This document shows positions 1-8,487 of a stretch of 64,000 nucleotides of DNA, piece by piece (the stretch's first letter is position 1; the number at the start of each line of letters is the position of its first letter). The stretch is taken from contig LNDT01000016.1 in NCBI GenBank assembly GCA_001464715.1, positions 104,755 through 168,754 of the forward strand. The letters run 5' to 3'. A program made the position numbers and the translations under genes. The notes beneath the pieces were generated by a model. It ran no database searches. It had not been told where the DNA came from and worked only from the letters and a program-made list of their open reading frames with translations. The DNA is from Bdellovibrionales bacterium Ga0074137 (GTDB taxonomy: Bacteria > Bdellovibrionota > Bdellovibrionia > Bdellovibrionales > JAMPXM01).

Positions 1-21
1 TCGAGCGGCTTTAGATTTCGC

Positions 22-984
22 TCAAGGAATGCGCCCCTTGCGCTGTTCTTGCAACCGCCAGATGGCCCGCGGTGGAACATCCATAGCGATGCGCTGTTCG
101 ACGGTCGCGTCTGGAAATAGAAAAACGAACTGATCGTATCTGGTGTTCAGGCGGTAGCTGGCAAATACGTCCTCCGGAAGCGAGTACTTCATCACAAGAA
201 CAAGATTGATTCGGAGGTTTCTAAAGGCTTCACGGGCACTGGATTGACTGAGACTCTGTTTAAAGAGTTTATCCTGCGGGTAGACGCTCAGTGCGCTCTT
301 TAGGCTCCAATCTTTAACCTCGATCCACTCCCACGACCCATCTTCTTTCAAAATAGCTATGTCGATTTCACGGTCGATGCGTCGCCGATCTTCCCGACTC
401 AACTTCTTGAATTCCACCGGGTACAAATCTGAGAGTTTCTGATTCAGCAGAAGCTGATGGCCGCTAAACAGACTCGCAACTGCCAACTCCCAAATGTGGG
501 ATTCGAGTTGAATCAGTTCACTTTCAATCGCTGTTTTTCTCGCCGAAGACAGAAAGGACTGGTCCATTTTAAAAATGTTTTTCTCGAGCGCGATGACACC
601 TTCGCCGAAGACGGCTCCAAGTTCGAAGCGCGTCTTAAGATCCCGCAATTTCGTAGCGACCGATTTTAGATCCGTCTTCAACCTGTTTCGATTTTCAAAT
701 TCCAGAAATCTCTCATGAGCTGCAATCGCTGCGGCCCGCACTTCGACGAACGCGAGGATTACACCGGGGTGCCGGGCCTCGAGACTACCTTTGGCGGGGC
801 TGACGGCACGAATTGGAGATCTACCATCAGCTGCTGTTGCGACTTCTTTAACTGATGGCGAGAAAAGGGTGTCACACGAAAGGGCCTTGGCTTCGGACGA
901 AAATGCAGGCGTGCCCAACAGCGGGAACGCCGCCAGGACTAAAATCGATAGCACGAGGGCTAAGCGCCTGTGACGAAATATCAA
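22..984 (-). CDS. Secreted protein with PD-(D/E)XK nuclease-like signature
   Basis: I chose the TTG at 984 because an AGGAG sits 5 bases upstream of it, giving 320 aa that open directly with a signal peptide (basic MIFRHRR, then a hydrophobic run ending near Ala-Phe-Ser). An upstream TTG at 1026 has no ribosome site. The C-terminal third carries the spacing expected of a restriction-endonuclease-like fold: Glu around 166 in a predicted helix, Asp 208 in REIDIAI, and Glu222-x-Lys224 in WIEVKDW. In the PD-(D/E)XK superfamily these acids bind Mg2+ and the Lys activates water. An exported DNase would suit a predator or scavenger, but that role is inference. The first 150 residues match nothing I know. 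No operon partner is visible. Confidence 0.6.
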   Translation of the reverse strand: MIFRHRRLALVLSILVLAAFPLLGTPAFSSEAKALSCDTLFSPSVKEVATAADGRSPIRAVSPAKGSLEARHPGVILAFVEVRAAAIAAHERFLEFENRNRLKTDLKSVATKLRDLKTRFELGAVFGEGVIALEKNIFKMDQSFLSSARKTAIESELIQLESHIWELAVASLFSGHQLLLNQKLSDLYPVEFKKLSREDRRRIDREIDIAILKEDGSWEWIEVKDWSLKSALSVYPQDKLFKQSLSQSSAREAFRNLRINLVLVMKYSLPEDVFASYRLNTRYDQFVFLFPDATVEQRIAMDVPPRAIWRLQEQRKGRIP

Positions 985-1121
985 TCGGGCTCCTGAACCT
1001 TTTATAGTCACTGACCGGTGGGTCAAACGTGCTTAAGTTGGTTGCGAACTACTGTCTACAAATCTGCGTAAATGCGAACAACATGCCGAGTTCTTTTGCA
1101 GAATTTTTGAAAAAGCCGTCC

Positions 1122-1183
1122 CCGCCGCGCGGCGGAGCTAGCTTCTGGAACACGCCGTTCCCACTACTTCCGGCGCCGGAAGT
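1122..1183. repeat. Two GC-rich perfect palindromes downstream of the 1192-1563 gene
   Basis: The gap 985-1191 has no credible gene. It contains a 14-base palindrome (CCGCCGCGCGGCGG, 1122-1135) and an 18-base one (ACTTCCGGCGCCGGAAGT, 1166-1183). The second lies just past the stop of the leftward gene at 1192. It shares its ACTTCCG...CGGAAGT arms with the hairpin at 3357-3394. These could be factor-dependent terminators or REP-like elements; no T-run follows. Confidence 0.5.
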
Positions 1184-1191
1184 GACCGCGC

Positions 1192-1563
1192 CTAGACGCC
1201 CGCGAAATAAAGGTGACCCGTGATAAACTTCCGATCCGAATCCGAATACACAGCAAATCGGCAAACCAAGGACGAATCCTTCGTGGACCATTCATGAATT
1301 TCACTTGGCAGTTCAGGGCTCACGGTCGCTAGAAAACCATTGAATACTTTCTGGAGTTCGCTTCTTTGGCTACTTCGATAATTGTAAAACCCGATAAATT
1401 TAGAATGTGGATCCGTTGTCCACGTTTCCGAAACCTTGGATACAAAACCCGACTCACAAATCTTTAACTCAAGCTCAGAGCTAAATATTCGATACTCGTG
1501 CGGCATTCCCTCTTCGGTCATGTATGACTTTACAAGCTCGTCGATCTCTTTTGAAAATGCCAT
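1192..1563 (-). CDS. Small hypothetical protein, 123 aa
   Basis: The ATG at 1563 is preceded by AAGGAG at a good distance, so the gene is very likely expressed. The product is cytoplasmic: no signal peptide or membrane segment, and mixed charged/aromatic composition with several Trp and Tyr. I recognise no domain. It lies 24 bases downstream of the histidine-phosphatase gene in the same direction and may share its transcript. No function can be assigned. Confidence 0.6.
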   Translation of the reverse strand: MAFSKEIDELVKSYMTEEGMPHEYRIFSSELELKICESGFVSKVSETWTTDPHSKFIGFYNYRSSQRSELQKVFNGFLATVSPELPSEIHEWSTKDSSLVCRFAVYSDSDRKFITGHLYFAGV

Positions 1564-1587
1564 GTCTCTCTCCTTGGCAAATTGCCG

Positions 1588-2385
1588 TTAAACGTAGGTG
1601 CGCATTTTCAATGAAAGGTGCTCTTTCTCTGCGAAGCCCAAAAGTAAGAAATGACCTTTTTTTGAAATGCGTATGGTTGTTAAAGAGGCGTGGCTTACAT
1701 CCAAATTTAGCCATTTATCTTCAGAAATCGCTAAAGCCTTGCAGACCCAATGACGAATTACATTTCCGTGAGCAACCACGACCTCCGTGCTCTGCCCGCG
1801 TGTTGGAAATTTGAAGAGTTCTTTGAATGCCAAATCCGCGTTTCTTTTTGCGACTTTTGTTTTGGCATTGTGCTCCTTCCGCTGGCGAAGAGACTTTCCC
1901 TTTTTAATAAACCTGTCGAAGGCAACAGTCCCCGGCAGCAAGCCCTCTTGAAAAATTTCGCGAGGTTTAAACTTTATCCCGGTGGCGCCAGAGATAAAAG
2001 TGGCGGTTTCAACAGCCCGGGGCATCGAACTGCAATGAATCTTAGATGGATTTAGAAGAGCGATGGACTTCGCAGCATACTTTGCTTGCCGACGCCCAAG
2101 AGCCGTAAGTTTTTCTGGATTGGGAGAATACTGACCATGACGAACAAAAATAATAGTTCGATAAACTTTCGGCTCAAATTCCATGAATGGAATTAGACGG
2201 TAAAACACGTGGTGGGTCAAAAATTTTGAGGCAGACCCAGATGCAAAAAAGAGGATAGAGATGTCGAATGCGATGAAGTATATTCGGTAATCCTTAGCAG
2301 CCAGATCTAGAATTGATCTTCTATGGGCGATTCGAATTGCTTCGACGTCGTTTTCATCAGCCTGCCTAATTCTGAATAAGCTCAT
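1588..2385 (-). CDS. Histidine phosphatase superfamily protein with an N-terminal GNAT remnant
   Basis: Residues 77-250 form a phosphoglycerate-mutase/SixA-like histidine phosphatase. The phospho-accepting His83 lies in VRHGQ, a conserved Arg123 in SMPRA, and the second active-site His206 in VAHGN. Residues 1-35 instead look like the start of a GNAT acetyltransferase (IRQADENDVEAI), and the acetyl-CoA-binding core is absent. The frame runs unbroken between them through about 30 hydrophobic residues. A second possible start is Met68 (ATG at 2184), which would give a compact phosphatase of 198 aa. Neither start has a strong ribosome site. The likeliest history is deletion inside a GNAT gene that fused its 5' end to a phosphatase. 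The substrate is unknown. Confidence 0.65.
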   Translation of the reverse strand: MSLFRIRQADENDVEAIRIAHRRSILDLAAKDYRIYFIAFDISILFFASGSASKFLTHHVFYRLIPFMEFEPKVYRTIIFVRHGQYSPNPEKLTALGRRQAKYAAKSIALLNPSKIHCSSMPRAVETATFISGATGIKFKPREIFQEGLLPGTVAFDRFIKKGKSLRQRKEHNAKTKVAKRNADLAFKELFKFPTRGQSTEVVVAHGNVIRHWVCKALAISEDKWLNLDVSHASLTTIRISKKGHFLLLGFAEKEHLSLKMRTYV

Positions 2386-2515
2386 TCAAGACAATTAGCC
2401 CGAGAACGAAACAATGTCGACGCAATCGAAGTACGTCCACACACGCGCGCAGCTTCCGGAGCGCGCTTTGGCGGTCGTTGAGCTGCGGCTTGTGACAGAG
2501 GGTGGATTGCCCGAC

Positions 2516-2554
2516 AAAAAACGATAAAGCCCCGCTCGAAACGAGCAAGGCTTT
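2516..2554 (-). terminator. Rho-independent terminator after the 2615-3136 gene
   Basis: Read leftward, an AAAGCC...GGCTTT stem with an inner GCTCG-TTT-CGAGC helix is followed four bases later by six T residues. It lies about 60 bases beyond the stop of the 2615-3136 gene. The rest of 2386-2614 shows no supported gene. Confidence 0.65.
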
Positions 2555-2614
2555 GAATGAAATTGGCGCCGGTGATCAGATGGTCAAATTCCAGAGTCTT
2601 GCTTAACTTGGAGA

Positions 2615-3136
2615 CTAAAGCATCGGCTTACAACTTATGCTGTAGTTGAGATAACGATAATTTTTGGAATTGTATGGGGCTTCAAGGTTATTTGAGAAGT
2701 TCCCGTAACAAGTTTGATTATCTTGGGTACAGAACATATCTGAACTATGCCAACCATTCACTTCGGTATTATCAAATTGAAGTTTGGATTTAGCATCGAT
2801 TCGAATCTCGAGGACCTTGTCTTTCTCAGGAACGTAAAAATCTATTCTCAATTGTGCATTGTTGGGATCAAGCAAATTTGCATTGATGATCACAGAACGT
2901 CGGTCGCCTTCTTCTAAAGAAATTTCGAAATTTTTCCCTTTTGTAGAACTAGGGTCACCATAGTCTTCGTCCAGAGTTTCTGAAATAAGCTTCACGCCAA
3001 AAGTCTCTTCGATCAGTGTTAATTCTTTTGCTTCAGGATAAGAAACGCCAATATCACAATGAAGAGCTTCGGCTGCAAATGCTTGGGTCGTCATAAAAAC
3101 TACAGAAATAAGAATGATGTTATTTAATGATTTCAT
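2615..3136 (-). CDS. Secreted hypothetical protein, 173 aa
   Basis: The ATG at 3136 follows GGGAG at 5 bases. The first 21 residues are a classical signal peptide (MKSLNN, hydrophobic core, AFA-AE cleavage), so the protein is periplasmic or outside the cell. The mature part is acidic and has four cysteines (in LHCD, MFCT, QTCY and SISC) that could form two disulfides. It is rich in beta-type residues. I recognise no family. It is a single gene with its own terminator. Confidence 0.7.
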   Translation of the reverse strand: MKSLNNIILISVVFMTTQAFAAEALHCDIGVSYPEAKELTLIEETFGVKLISETLDEDYGDPSSTKGKNFEISLEEGDRRSVIINANLLDPNNAQLRIDFYVPEKDKVLEIRIDAKSKLQFDNTEVNGWHSSDMFCTQDNQTCYGNFSNNLEAPYNSKNYRYLNYSISCKPML

Positions 3137-3356
3137 TTAGGCTCCCAAATAGAATTTAGACTTAGCTTGAAGTTCAATTGAATGGACCGCAATGCCTCAT
3201 TCCATTTTCGACTACCGGCGCCAACATTGATCACTAACCAAATGTTTGACGGCCGCGCTCCGCTCTCAACACCCAAGCTTTGTGGATCACACGGCTAGCC
3301 CAAATTCTTCATATTTAAATCGATGCCGATGATCCGTTGAGATTTTTGGAACAAGA

Positions 3357-3394
3357 CGTTCGTTCTACTTCCGCTGGCGGAAGTAGAACGAACG
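3357..3394. repeat. Perfect 18-bp inverted repeat with 2-base loop
   Basis: The arms 3357-3374 and 3377-3394 are exactly complementary and separated by TG. This is one of the strongest hairpins in the window. It lies about 35 bases beyond the stop of the leftward gene at 3428, in the 290-base gap 3137-3427, which holds no gene I can support. On the plus strand an eight-base T-run starts about 25 bases after the hairpin, too far for a simple intrinsic terminator. Confidence 0.75.
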
Positions 3395-3427
3395 GACTGT
3401 TTCAGAAAACGGGGCGCTTTTTTTTCG

Positions 3428-3979
3428 CTAACGAATGACCTGAAAACTTCCATTGCTGTCGATTTCAATCGACAGGATTTGTGGTGGATTCTCGAAAAAA
3501 GCCGACTGACTCTTAAAATACTCGGTGAGTGTGTATACGCCCATCAGCTTCTCGTTGAGGGTCTCCGGTTTGGGCAAAACTTTGCTGTTCATCGCGCGAG
3601 TGCTTTGCTCCAAATTCTGATTCTGAAACTTCATGAACTTCTCTTGGCCAAGGCCGTCCGGAGTACATTCGACCTTACCACGATAAGATAGGATCTCTTC
3701 GTAGTTGGTCGGCAAAACAACATAGGCTAATGAAAAATTGGCCACCATCGTGCCGTCGCTCGGCTCGACAACAGGCCAATGCCCCATCACCAAAAATGGT
3801 CCCTGATTGCTCTCGACGACAAAGCCGGCTGCGATGGGTGCACCCGCGGCACACTCAAATCTGACAACCTTCGAAACATCCAAGATTTCACTCGATGTCG
3901 CGAAAGAAATTGATTCGAAGGCAACGATGGCAATGACGAGACCGGTAAAAGTTAACATCTGTTTTGCGATTTTTAACAT
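3428..3979 (-). CDS. Secreted hypothetical protein, 183 aa
   Basis: A GGGGG run precedes the ATG at 3979. Residues 1-28 form a signal peptide (MLKIAKQ, hydrophobic core, SFA-TS). The mature protein contains only two cysteines (FECA and VECT), about 60 residues apart, which could pair. I recognise no domain. It is a single gene between the strong hairpin at 3357-3394 and the terminator of the peptide-transport operon. Confidence 0.65.
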   Translation of the reverse strand: MLKIAKQMLTFTGLVIAIVAFESISFATSSEILDVSKVVRFECAAGAPIAAGFVVESNQGPFLVMGHWPVVEPSDGTMVANFSLAYVVLPTNYEEILSYRGKVECTPDGLGQEKFMKFQNQNLEQSTRAMNSKVLPKPETLNEKLMGVYTLTEYFKSQSAFFENPPQILSIEIDSNGSFQVIR

Positions 3980-4048
3980 TCATCCCCCATGAGTTGAGCC
4001 AAGTTGATCCTCAAAAAGGCGAGAGGTCCAGTGGGAAATTGAATGTCC

Positions 4049-4075
4049 AAAAAACGCACCGCTTCCGCCAGCGGA
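4049..4075 (-). terminator. Terminator of the peptide-transport operon
   Basis: Leftward, a TCCGC-TG-GCGGA stem (4064-4075) is followed after ten bases by six T residues (4049-4054). It sits 25 bases past the oppC stop. The same stem core occurs in the hairpin at 3357-3394. Confidence 0.5.
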
Positions 4076-4099
4076 CGTGACATGAACTCGTTCCAAAAT

Positions 4100-4957
4100 C
4101 TAAGTCTTGGGATCCAGGGCGTCGCGGAGGCCGTCGCCGAAGAGGTTGAAGGCGAGCATCGTTAAGAAGAGCGCGATGCCCGGGAAGACGATGAGGTGCG
4201 GAGAACTTTTCGCGCGCCAGCCGTCGTTGGCGAGAACGCCCCACGAACTGAATGGCGGCTGAAGGCCGAGACCGACGAAACTTAAGAAAGATTCAAAAAG
4301 AATATTGGCCGGAATTTGAAATGTGAGCATCACGACCACGGGACCAAGAATATTCGGAGCAATGTGACGTGTAAGTATTCTTGCCGGCGAAGCTCCCATG
4401 GCGGTCGCACCTTCGACAAAAAGAAGTTCCCTGGCTTGCAAAACCTGACCGCGCACGAGACGCGCAAGACTCACCCACCCGACGATCGACAGAGCGAACA
4501 GAATTCCCGTGAGTGCTCGGATCTCGGGGTTTTCAAAAGGCTGGTAGGAAGTGAAAACAATGCCGACAAGAATCAACAAAACGAGGGATGGGATCGCATC
4601 TAAGATATCAATCGCCCGCATCATTAAAGTATCGACCCAACCGCCCAGCCACCCCGACACAGCACCATAGATGCCGCCGATCACGACCGATACGATGGCG
4701 GTAAGAATTCCCACAGCCATCGACATGCGCGCACCAAAAATAATTCGCGAGTAAAGATCGCGACCAAGGCTGTCGGTTCCAAACCAGTGGTCCTTCGAAG
4801 GCCCTTCGAGAACTCGGTCAATATTCTGCACTTCGTAAGAGTACGGAGCGATGAGCTCGGCGAAAAGACCCGCCAGCGCAATCAACGCTAAGAAAAATAT
4901 CGACACGATCGCCGCGCGATTTTTTACGAACCGTCGATACGCGCGGGAAGATCGCAT
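4100..4957 (-). CDS. oppC: Oligopeptide ABC transporter permease OppC
   Basis: This is the second inner-membrane permease of a peptide importer of the Opp/Dpp class. Residues 15-35 are the first membrane span, followed by the family signature HWFGTDSLGRDLYSRIIFGAR near residue 57. The cytoplasmic EAA loop that contacts the ATPase is EGATAMGASPARI near residue 183, followed by HIAPN. Length (285 aa) is normal. The ATG shares its A with the TGA of the upstream lipoprotein gene, so translation is probably coupled. No ATPase gene (oppD/oppF) is next to it. Dipeptide versus oligopeptide specificity cannot be told from sequence alone. Confidence 0.93.
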   Translation of the reverse strand: MRSSRAYRRFVKNRAAIVSIFFLALIALAGLFAELIAPYSYEVQNIDRVLEGPSKDHWFGTDSLGRDLYSRIIFGARMSMAVGILTAIVSVVIGGIYGAVSGWLGGWVDTLMMRAIDILDAIPSLVLLILVGIVFTSYQPFENPEIRALTGILFALSIVGWVSLARLVRGQVLQARELLFVEGATAMGASPARILTRHIAPNILGPVVVMLTFQIPANILFESFLSFVGLGLQPPFSSWGVLANDGWRAKSSPHLIVFPGIALFLTMLAFNLFGDGLRDALDPKT

Positions 4958-5835
4958 CAGCCTTCGCTCTTTTCATCAAGGGCGACCACTTCAAGCTGGA
5001 TCGTGCGGTTTTTCTCGCGAAGGTCCAGCTGCTCACGGCGTTTACTGTTGATTCGTGAATCAATCATTTGAATATCGTTTCTGATGCTATCGGCGGCTCG
5101 TTTTTGCTCTTCCGAAACGCTCTGAATCACTTGTTCGCGGCGTGTACCGGTGGCTGGATCAATCGATCGTTCGACCACATAGCCTGACGGAATCTGAAGC
5201 CGCTGAGATTCGAGCGTTTTCATATTGCGCTGGCGCTCGAGATCAATGGCTTCGCGCTCGAGATCTAAGATTTTCTTTTCGTTTTCGTTCACAAGAACGG
5301 CGAGGTACTTTTTTCGTCCGCGGCGATACTCTGGCAAAAATGCGGGTTCCAAATTCTTCGGGCAAATGCCGTTGTAAACACGACCGCCTGCACCGGCGCC
5401 GTAGCCATTCGACTTCTGACAGTATTCAAGCACACCCGCCTTGTGACGTTCTTGAAGTGCGCGCGGATTTGAACCGTCACACATATCGACCGAGAAAAAG
5501 TCCCCAGCTTTCCCCGTGGCGAACGCTTGCGTCGGTTCACAGTATTTCGACATTCCCTGTTTGAATCCACGGTCGAGCTCGACCTCGCTAAATTCCGCCT
5601 CGACAGCGCGGCATTCGGCGACAAAAGTATCGCCCGTCAGCCTGCGACCCGACATCGCAACACTCTGGCCGTATTCGAACCAGTTTTTGCTCTCACAGTC
5701 TTTTCGTTTAAAGTACGACGCGCAACCGGACTGAGTCGCTACCAGCAAAGCAAAAAGGCCCAGCGTAAAGAACCGCGAAACAGAGTTCGCACCAGATTTC
5801 GTTTCAGATTTCTCATCTCGTTTTTGAATTTTCAT
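4957..5835 (-). CDS. DUF2799-like lipoprotein encoded between oppB and oppC
   Basis: I chose the ATG at 5835: it lies 13 bases after the oppB stop and has AGGAG upstream, whereas a longer frame to 5916 would intrude into oppB. The 292-aa product has a signal sequence ending in a lipobox (QSGC near residue 38), so it is probably membrane-anchored. Residues 40-195 carry repeated Cys and the motifs FEYGQ, RGFKQGM.KYC and GVLEYC, which fit DUF2799. Residues about 195-290 are a charged, heptad-like helix, a likely coiled coil. Its position between two permease genes, with a TGATG overlap into oppC, suggests co-expression with the importer. A structural or accessory role there is inference. Confidence 0.75.
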   Translation of the reverse strand: MKIQKRDEKSETKSGANSVSRFFTLGLFALLVATQSGCASYFKRKDCESKNWFEYGQSVAMSGRRLTGDTFVAECRAVEAEFSEVELDRGFKQGMSKYCEPTQAFATGKAGDFFSVDMCDGSNPRALQERHKAGVLEYCQKSNGYGAGAGGRVYNGICPKNLEPAFLPEYRRGRKKYLAVLVNENEKKILDLEREAIDLERQRNMKTLESQRLQIPSGYVVERSIDPATGTRREQVIQSVSEEQKRAADSIRNDIQMIDSRINSKRREQLDLREKNRTIQLEVVALDEKSEG

Positions 5836-5848
5836 TTTCCGACAGCTC

Positions 5849-6799
5849 CTACTTTTCCACGCGAATTCGTGGATCAACAAATGAGTACAAAATATCGACA
5901 ACCAAATTTGAAACAACCAAAAGGGTTGAGTACAAAAGCGTGAGCCCCAACACCAGCGGATAATCGCGGTTACTGACAGAGCTCACCAAATGTTTTCCGA
6001 TGCCGGGAATGGCGAAAATAACTTCGATAATGAAGGAGCCGGAAAGAAGGCCCGCGAAAAGTGGTCCGGTGATCGTCAAAACAGGAATCAGCGAGTTTCT
6101 TAACACGTGGTGAAATAGAACTGTGCGCTCGGGAACACCTTTTGCGCGCGCCGTTCGCACGTAATCTTGGCGAATGGCTTCAAGCACCGTTCCGCGAGTC
6201 ATGCGGGCATAAATCGCTGCGGGCCTTAGGCCCAACGTCAGCACTGGAAGTATCATGTACTCCCACCCGTCCCACAGAGCTGGCGGAAGAGTTCCGTGCA
6301 GAAACGAGAACGGAATGCCAAAGCTAAAGATCATCACAAGCACTGGGCCCACCACAAAACTTGGAAGTGCGACGCCAGAAATCGCAATCAGCATCGCTGT
6401 CGTATCAAACGCGGTATTGTGTTTTGAAGCCGCGATGACTCCCAAGGGAATTCCAATGATCAGCGAAAGTAGAAGTGAGTAAAGACCAAGCTCTGCCGAC
6501 ACCGGCAAAGTCTCGCTGATGATGTCCGTGACTGAGCGTCCGATGTATTTGTAGGACTCGCCCCAATCGCCGGTCACAAGGCCCTTTAAGTACTGGCCAT
6601 ACTGAACAAGCACCGGTTGATCGAGGCCATAGCGAGCTTCGATATTGGCTTTGATTTCATCCGGCAAAGCTTTCTCGCTGTCGAAAGGACCGCCCGGTAG
6701 AATTCGAAGTAACAGAAACGTCAATGAAGCAATCACGAACAATGTCGTGACCGCTTCTAAAACTCGTTTCAATGCAAAGACGAGCAACCCTGAACGCAT
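5849..6799 (-). CDS. oppB: Oligopeptide ABC transporter permease OppB
   Basis: First permease of the importer, 316 aa with six predicted membrane spans. N-terminal features typical of OppB/DppB are the first span, then LRILPGGPF and GLDQPVLVQYGQYLKGLVTGDWG. The EAA loop that docks onto the ATPase is near residue 218 (ARAKGVPERTVLFHHVLRNS). Its start overlaps the oppA stop (TAATG), so the order oppA-oppB-lipoprotein-oppC is one transcription unit read leftward. Confidence 0.94.
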   Translation of the reverse strand: MRSGLLVFALKRVLEAVTTLFVIASLTFLLLRILPGGPFDSEKALPDEIKANIEARYGLDQPVLVQYGQYLKGLVTGDWGESYKYIGRSVTDIISETLPVSAELGLYSLLLSLIIGIPLGVIAASKHNTAFDTTAMLIAISGVALPSFVVGPVLVMIFSFGIPFSFLHGTLPPALWDGWEYMILPVLTLGLRPAAIYARMTRGTVLEAIRQDYVRTARAKGVPERTVLFHHVLRNSLIPVLTITGPLFAGLLSGSFIIEVIFAIPGIGKHLVSSVSNRDYPLVLGLTLLYSTLLVVSNLVVDILYSFVDPRIRVEK

Positions 6800-8451
6800 T
6801 AAGGCTTGATCACAACATTCTTATATTCAAACCGTCTCATCGCATTGATGGGAAAGTTCTCGACACGATTTGAAACTAGAAGATGCGCGACCGACGTCAA
6901 AACCGGAATGACCGGCGTTCCTTCGGCTAAAAGCATCTGACTTGCTTTTCTGTAAAGCTCACGACGCTTTTCGCGGTCGACTTCGCCGGCAGCCGTTTCA
7001 ACGATTTTATCATAGCGCGTGTCGGCCCAACGAGTGCGGTTGTTATCGCTATAAGACGTCATCAAATTCATGAAGTTATCTGGATCCGGATAATCTGCGA
7101 GCCATCCGAAACGGAACAAATGTGGCGGATCCGTTTTCATATTGGCTAGATAAGACTTCCACTCTTCGTTTTTGAGTTCAACTTCAAGACCAAGATTTTC
7201 TTTCAGCTGCGATTGAACGATTTCGGCAATGCGCTGGTGATTTTCATTGGTATTGAAGTGAAGAGAAAATTTCGGAAGTTTTTTTCCGGGTCCGTAGCCA
7301 GCTTTCAAAAGCTCAGCTTTGGCTTTCTCGAGATTAAATTCAAGACCAACATCCGCAAAGTAGCCGAACATTCCCGACGGCACCCAGCCCGTCAGCGGAA
7401 TTTCGCCCCCATCAAGAACTTGAACAACTTTTTGTCGGTCGATCGAATGAGCGACCGCGCGGCGAAAGTGGACATTGTCCATCGGCGGCTTTTTCGTATT
7501 CATGCCGTAGTAGTAAATTTGAAGCGAGCCAGTCGATCGATATTCTTTGCGCTTTCGCTGAGTTTTAAGTTCCACCGAAGGAATGCCGTCAACACAATCA
7601 AGCTTCCCAGCGTCGAAGAGATTTATCGCTGTTGCTTGCTCGTTGATCATTTGCGCGTGGACGAATTTTACTTTTGGTTTTGAGCCGTAATAAGTGTCGT
7701 TCGCTTCAATAACAATTTCTCGGTCATGCTGCCACAATGCCAACTTGTAGGCCCCTAAGCCCACCATGTTTCCGGCTTCGGTCCACTTGTCGCCGTGTTT
7801 GGCTATCAAATCCAAGCGAATCGGAAATGTCGATGCGTGCGTCAAAAGCTGAGGGAAATATCCCATGGGCTTTTCAAGCTCGACACGAAGTGTGTTCGAC
7901 CCCGTCAAAGAAACGCCGACTTGCTCCCAAGGAACTTTGCCTTCCGAAAAAAGTTTCGCGTTCTTAATCCCATAAAGAAAATAAGCATATTCGCTGGCGG
8001 TTTCTTTCGCCATCAATCGGCGCCAGCCGTCGATAACGTGCTGCCCCGTGAATTTTACCCCGTCCGACCAGACGACATCCTCTCTCAAAGTCAGTGTCCA
8101 GACTTTCGCTTTTTCAGAGGGCTTCCACTCGGTCGCCAGCGCAGGAATCAACGCAAGCTCGGTATCGGACAAATCGTACGATACGAGGCCGTCCATAATA
8201 TTGTTGATGACATGAGACGACGTCGTGTCCGTCGCTTTATTCCAGTCGAGTGTCGGAGGTTCCGAACCTAAGTTAATACGAAGTGTATCGGCCTTTGTGA
8301 GCTCAAGAGATCGACCATCGGGTGTCTTGACTGTCGTTGAACTCGATCTTGAGGTGCAGCCAAGGTTTGTCGCGGCGACCGCAACAACGGCGACTACGGC
8401 CAACGAAACCAAAAAGGAAAAACGATCGGCCGTTCCCCGAAATGACAACAT
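6799..8451 (-). CDS. oppA: Peptide-binding lipoprotein OppA (SBP family 5)
   Basis: Extracytoplasmic solute-binding protein of the peptide importer, 550 aa as is usual for the family. The signal sequence ends in a lipobox (NLGC, Cys32), so the protein should be lipid-anchored rather than freely periplasmic. Family 5 signatures are ALATEWKPSEKAKVWTLTLR and VVWSDGVKFT near residues 105-140, FRRAVAHSIDRQKV near 330 and RFGWLADYPDPDNFM near 460. A GGGGTG ribosome site precedes the ATG. First gene of the four-gene operon; its promoter should lie in 8452-8487 or inside the end of the upstream slt gene. Confidence 0.93.
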   Translation of the reverse strand: MLSFRGTADRFSFLVSLAVVAVVAVAATNLGCTSRSSSTTVKTPDGRSLELTKADTLRINLGSEPPTLDWNKATDTTSSHVINNIMDGLVSYDLSDTELALIPALATEWKPSEKAKVWTLTLREDVVWSDGVKFTGQHVIDGWRRLMAKETASEYAYFLYGIKNAKLFSEGKVPWEQVGVSLTGSNTLRVELEKPMGYFPQLLTHASTFPIRLDLIAKHGDKWTEAGNMVGLGAYKLALWQHDREIVIEANDTYYGSKPKVKFVHAQMINEQATAINLFDAGKLDCVDGIPSVELKTQRKRKEYRSTGSLQIYYYGMNTKKPPMDNVHFRRAVAHSIDRQKVVQVLDGGEIPLTGWVPSGMFGYFADVGLEFNLEKAKAELLKAGYGPGKKLPKFSLHFNTNENHQRIAEIVQSQLKENLGLEVELKNEEWKSYLANMKTDPPHLFRFGWLADYPDPDNFMNLMTSYSDNNRTRWADTRYDKIVETAAGEVDREKRRELYRKASQMLLAEGTPVIPVLTSVAHLLVSNRVENFPINAMRRFEYKNVVIKP

Positions 8452-8487
8452 TCGAACACCCCTTGTATTAAAACTAAGCTCGAGTCG

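Noticed and set aside
1029..1223. 64-aa open frame on the plus strand
   Set aside because: No ribosome site, a Pro/Arg-rich product as expected from GC-rich palindromes, and it overlaps the end of the supported gene at 1192.
2366..2548. 60-aa open frame on the minus strand upstream of the phosphatase gene
   Set aside because: It begins inside the terminator hairpin of the preceding gene, has no ribosome site, and its product shows no feature of a real protein.
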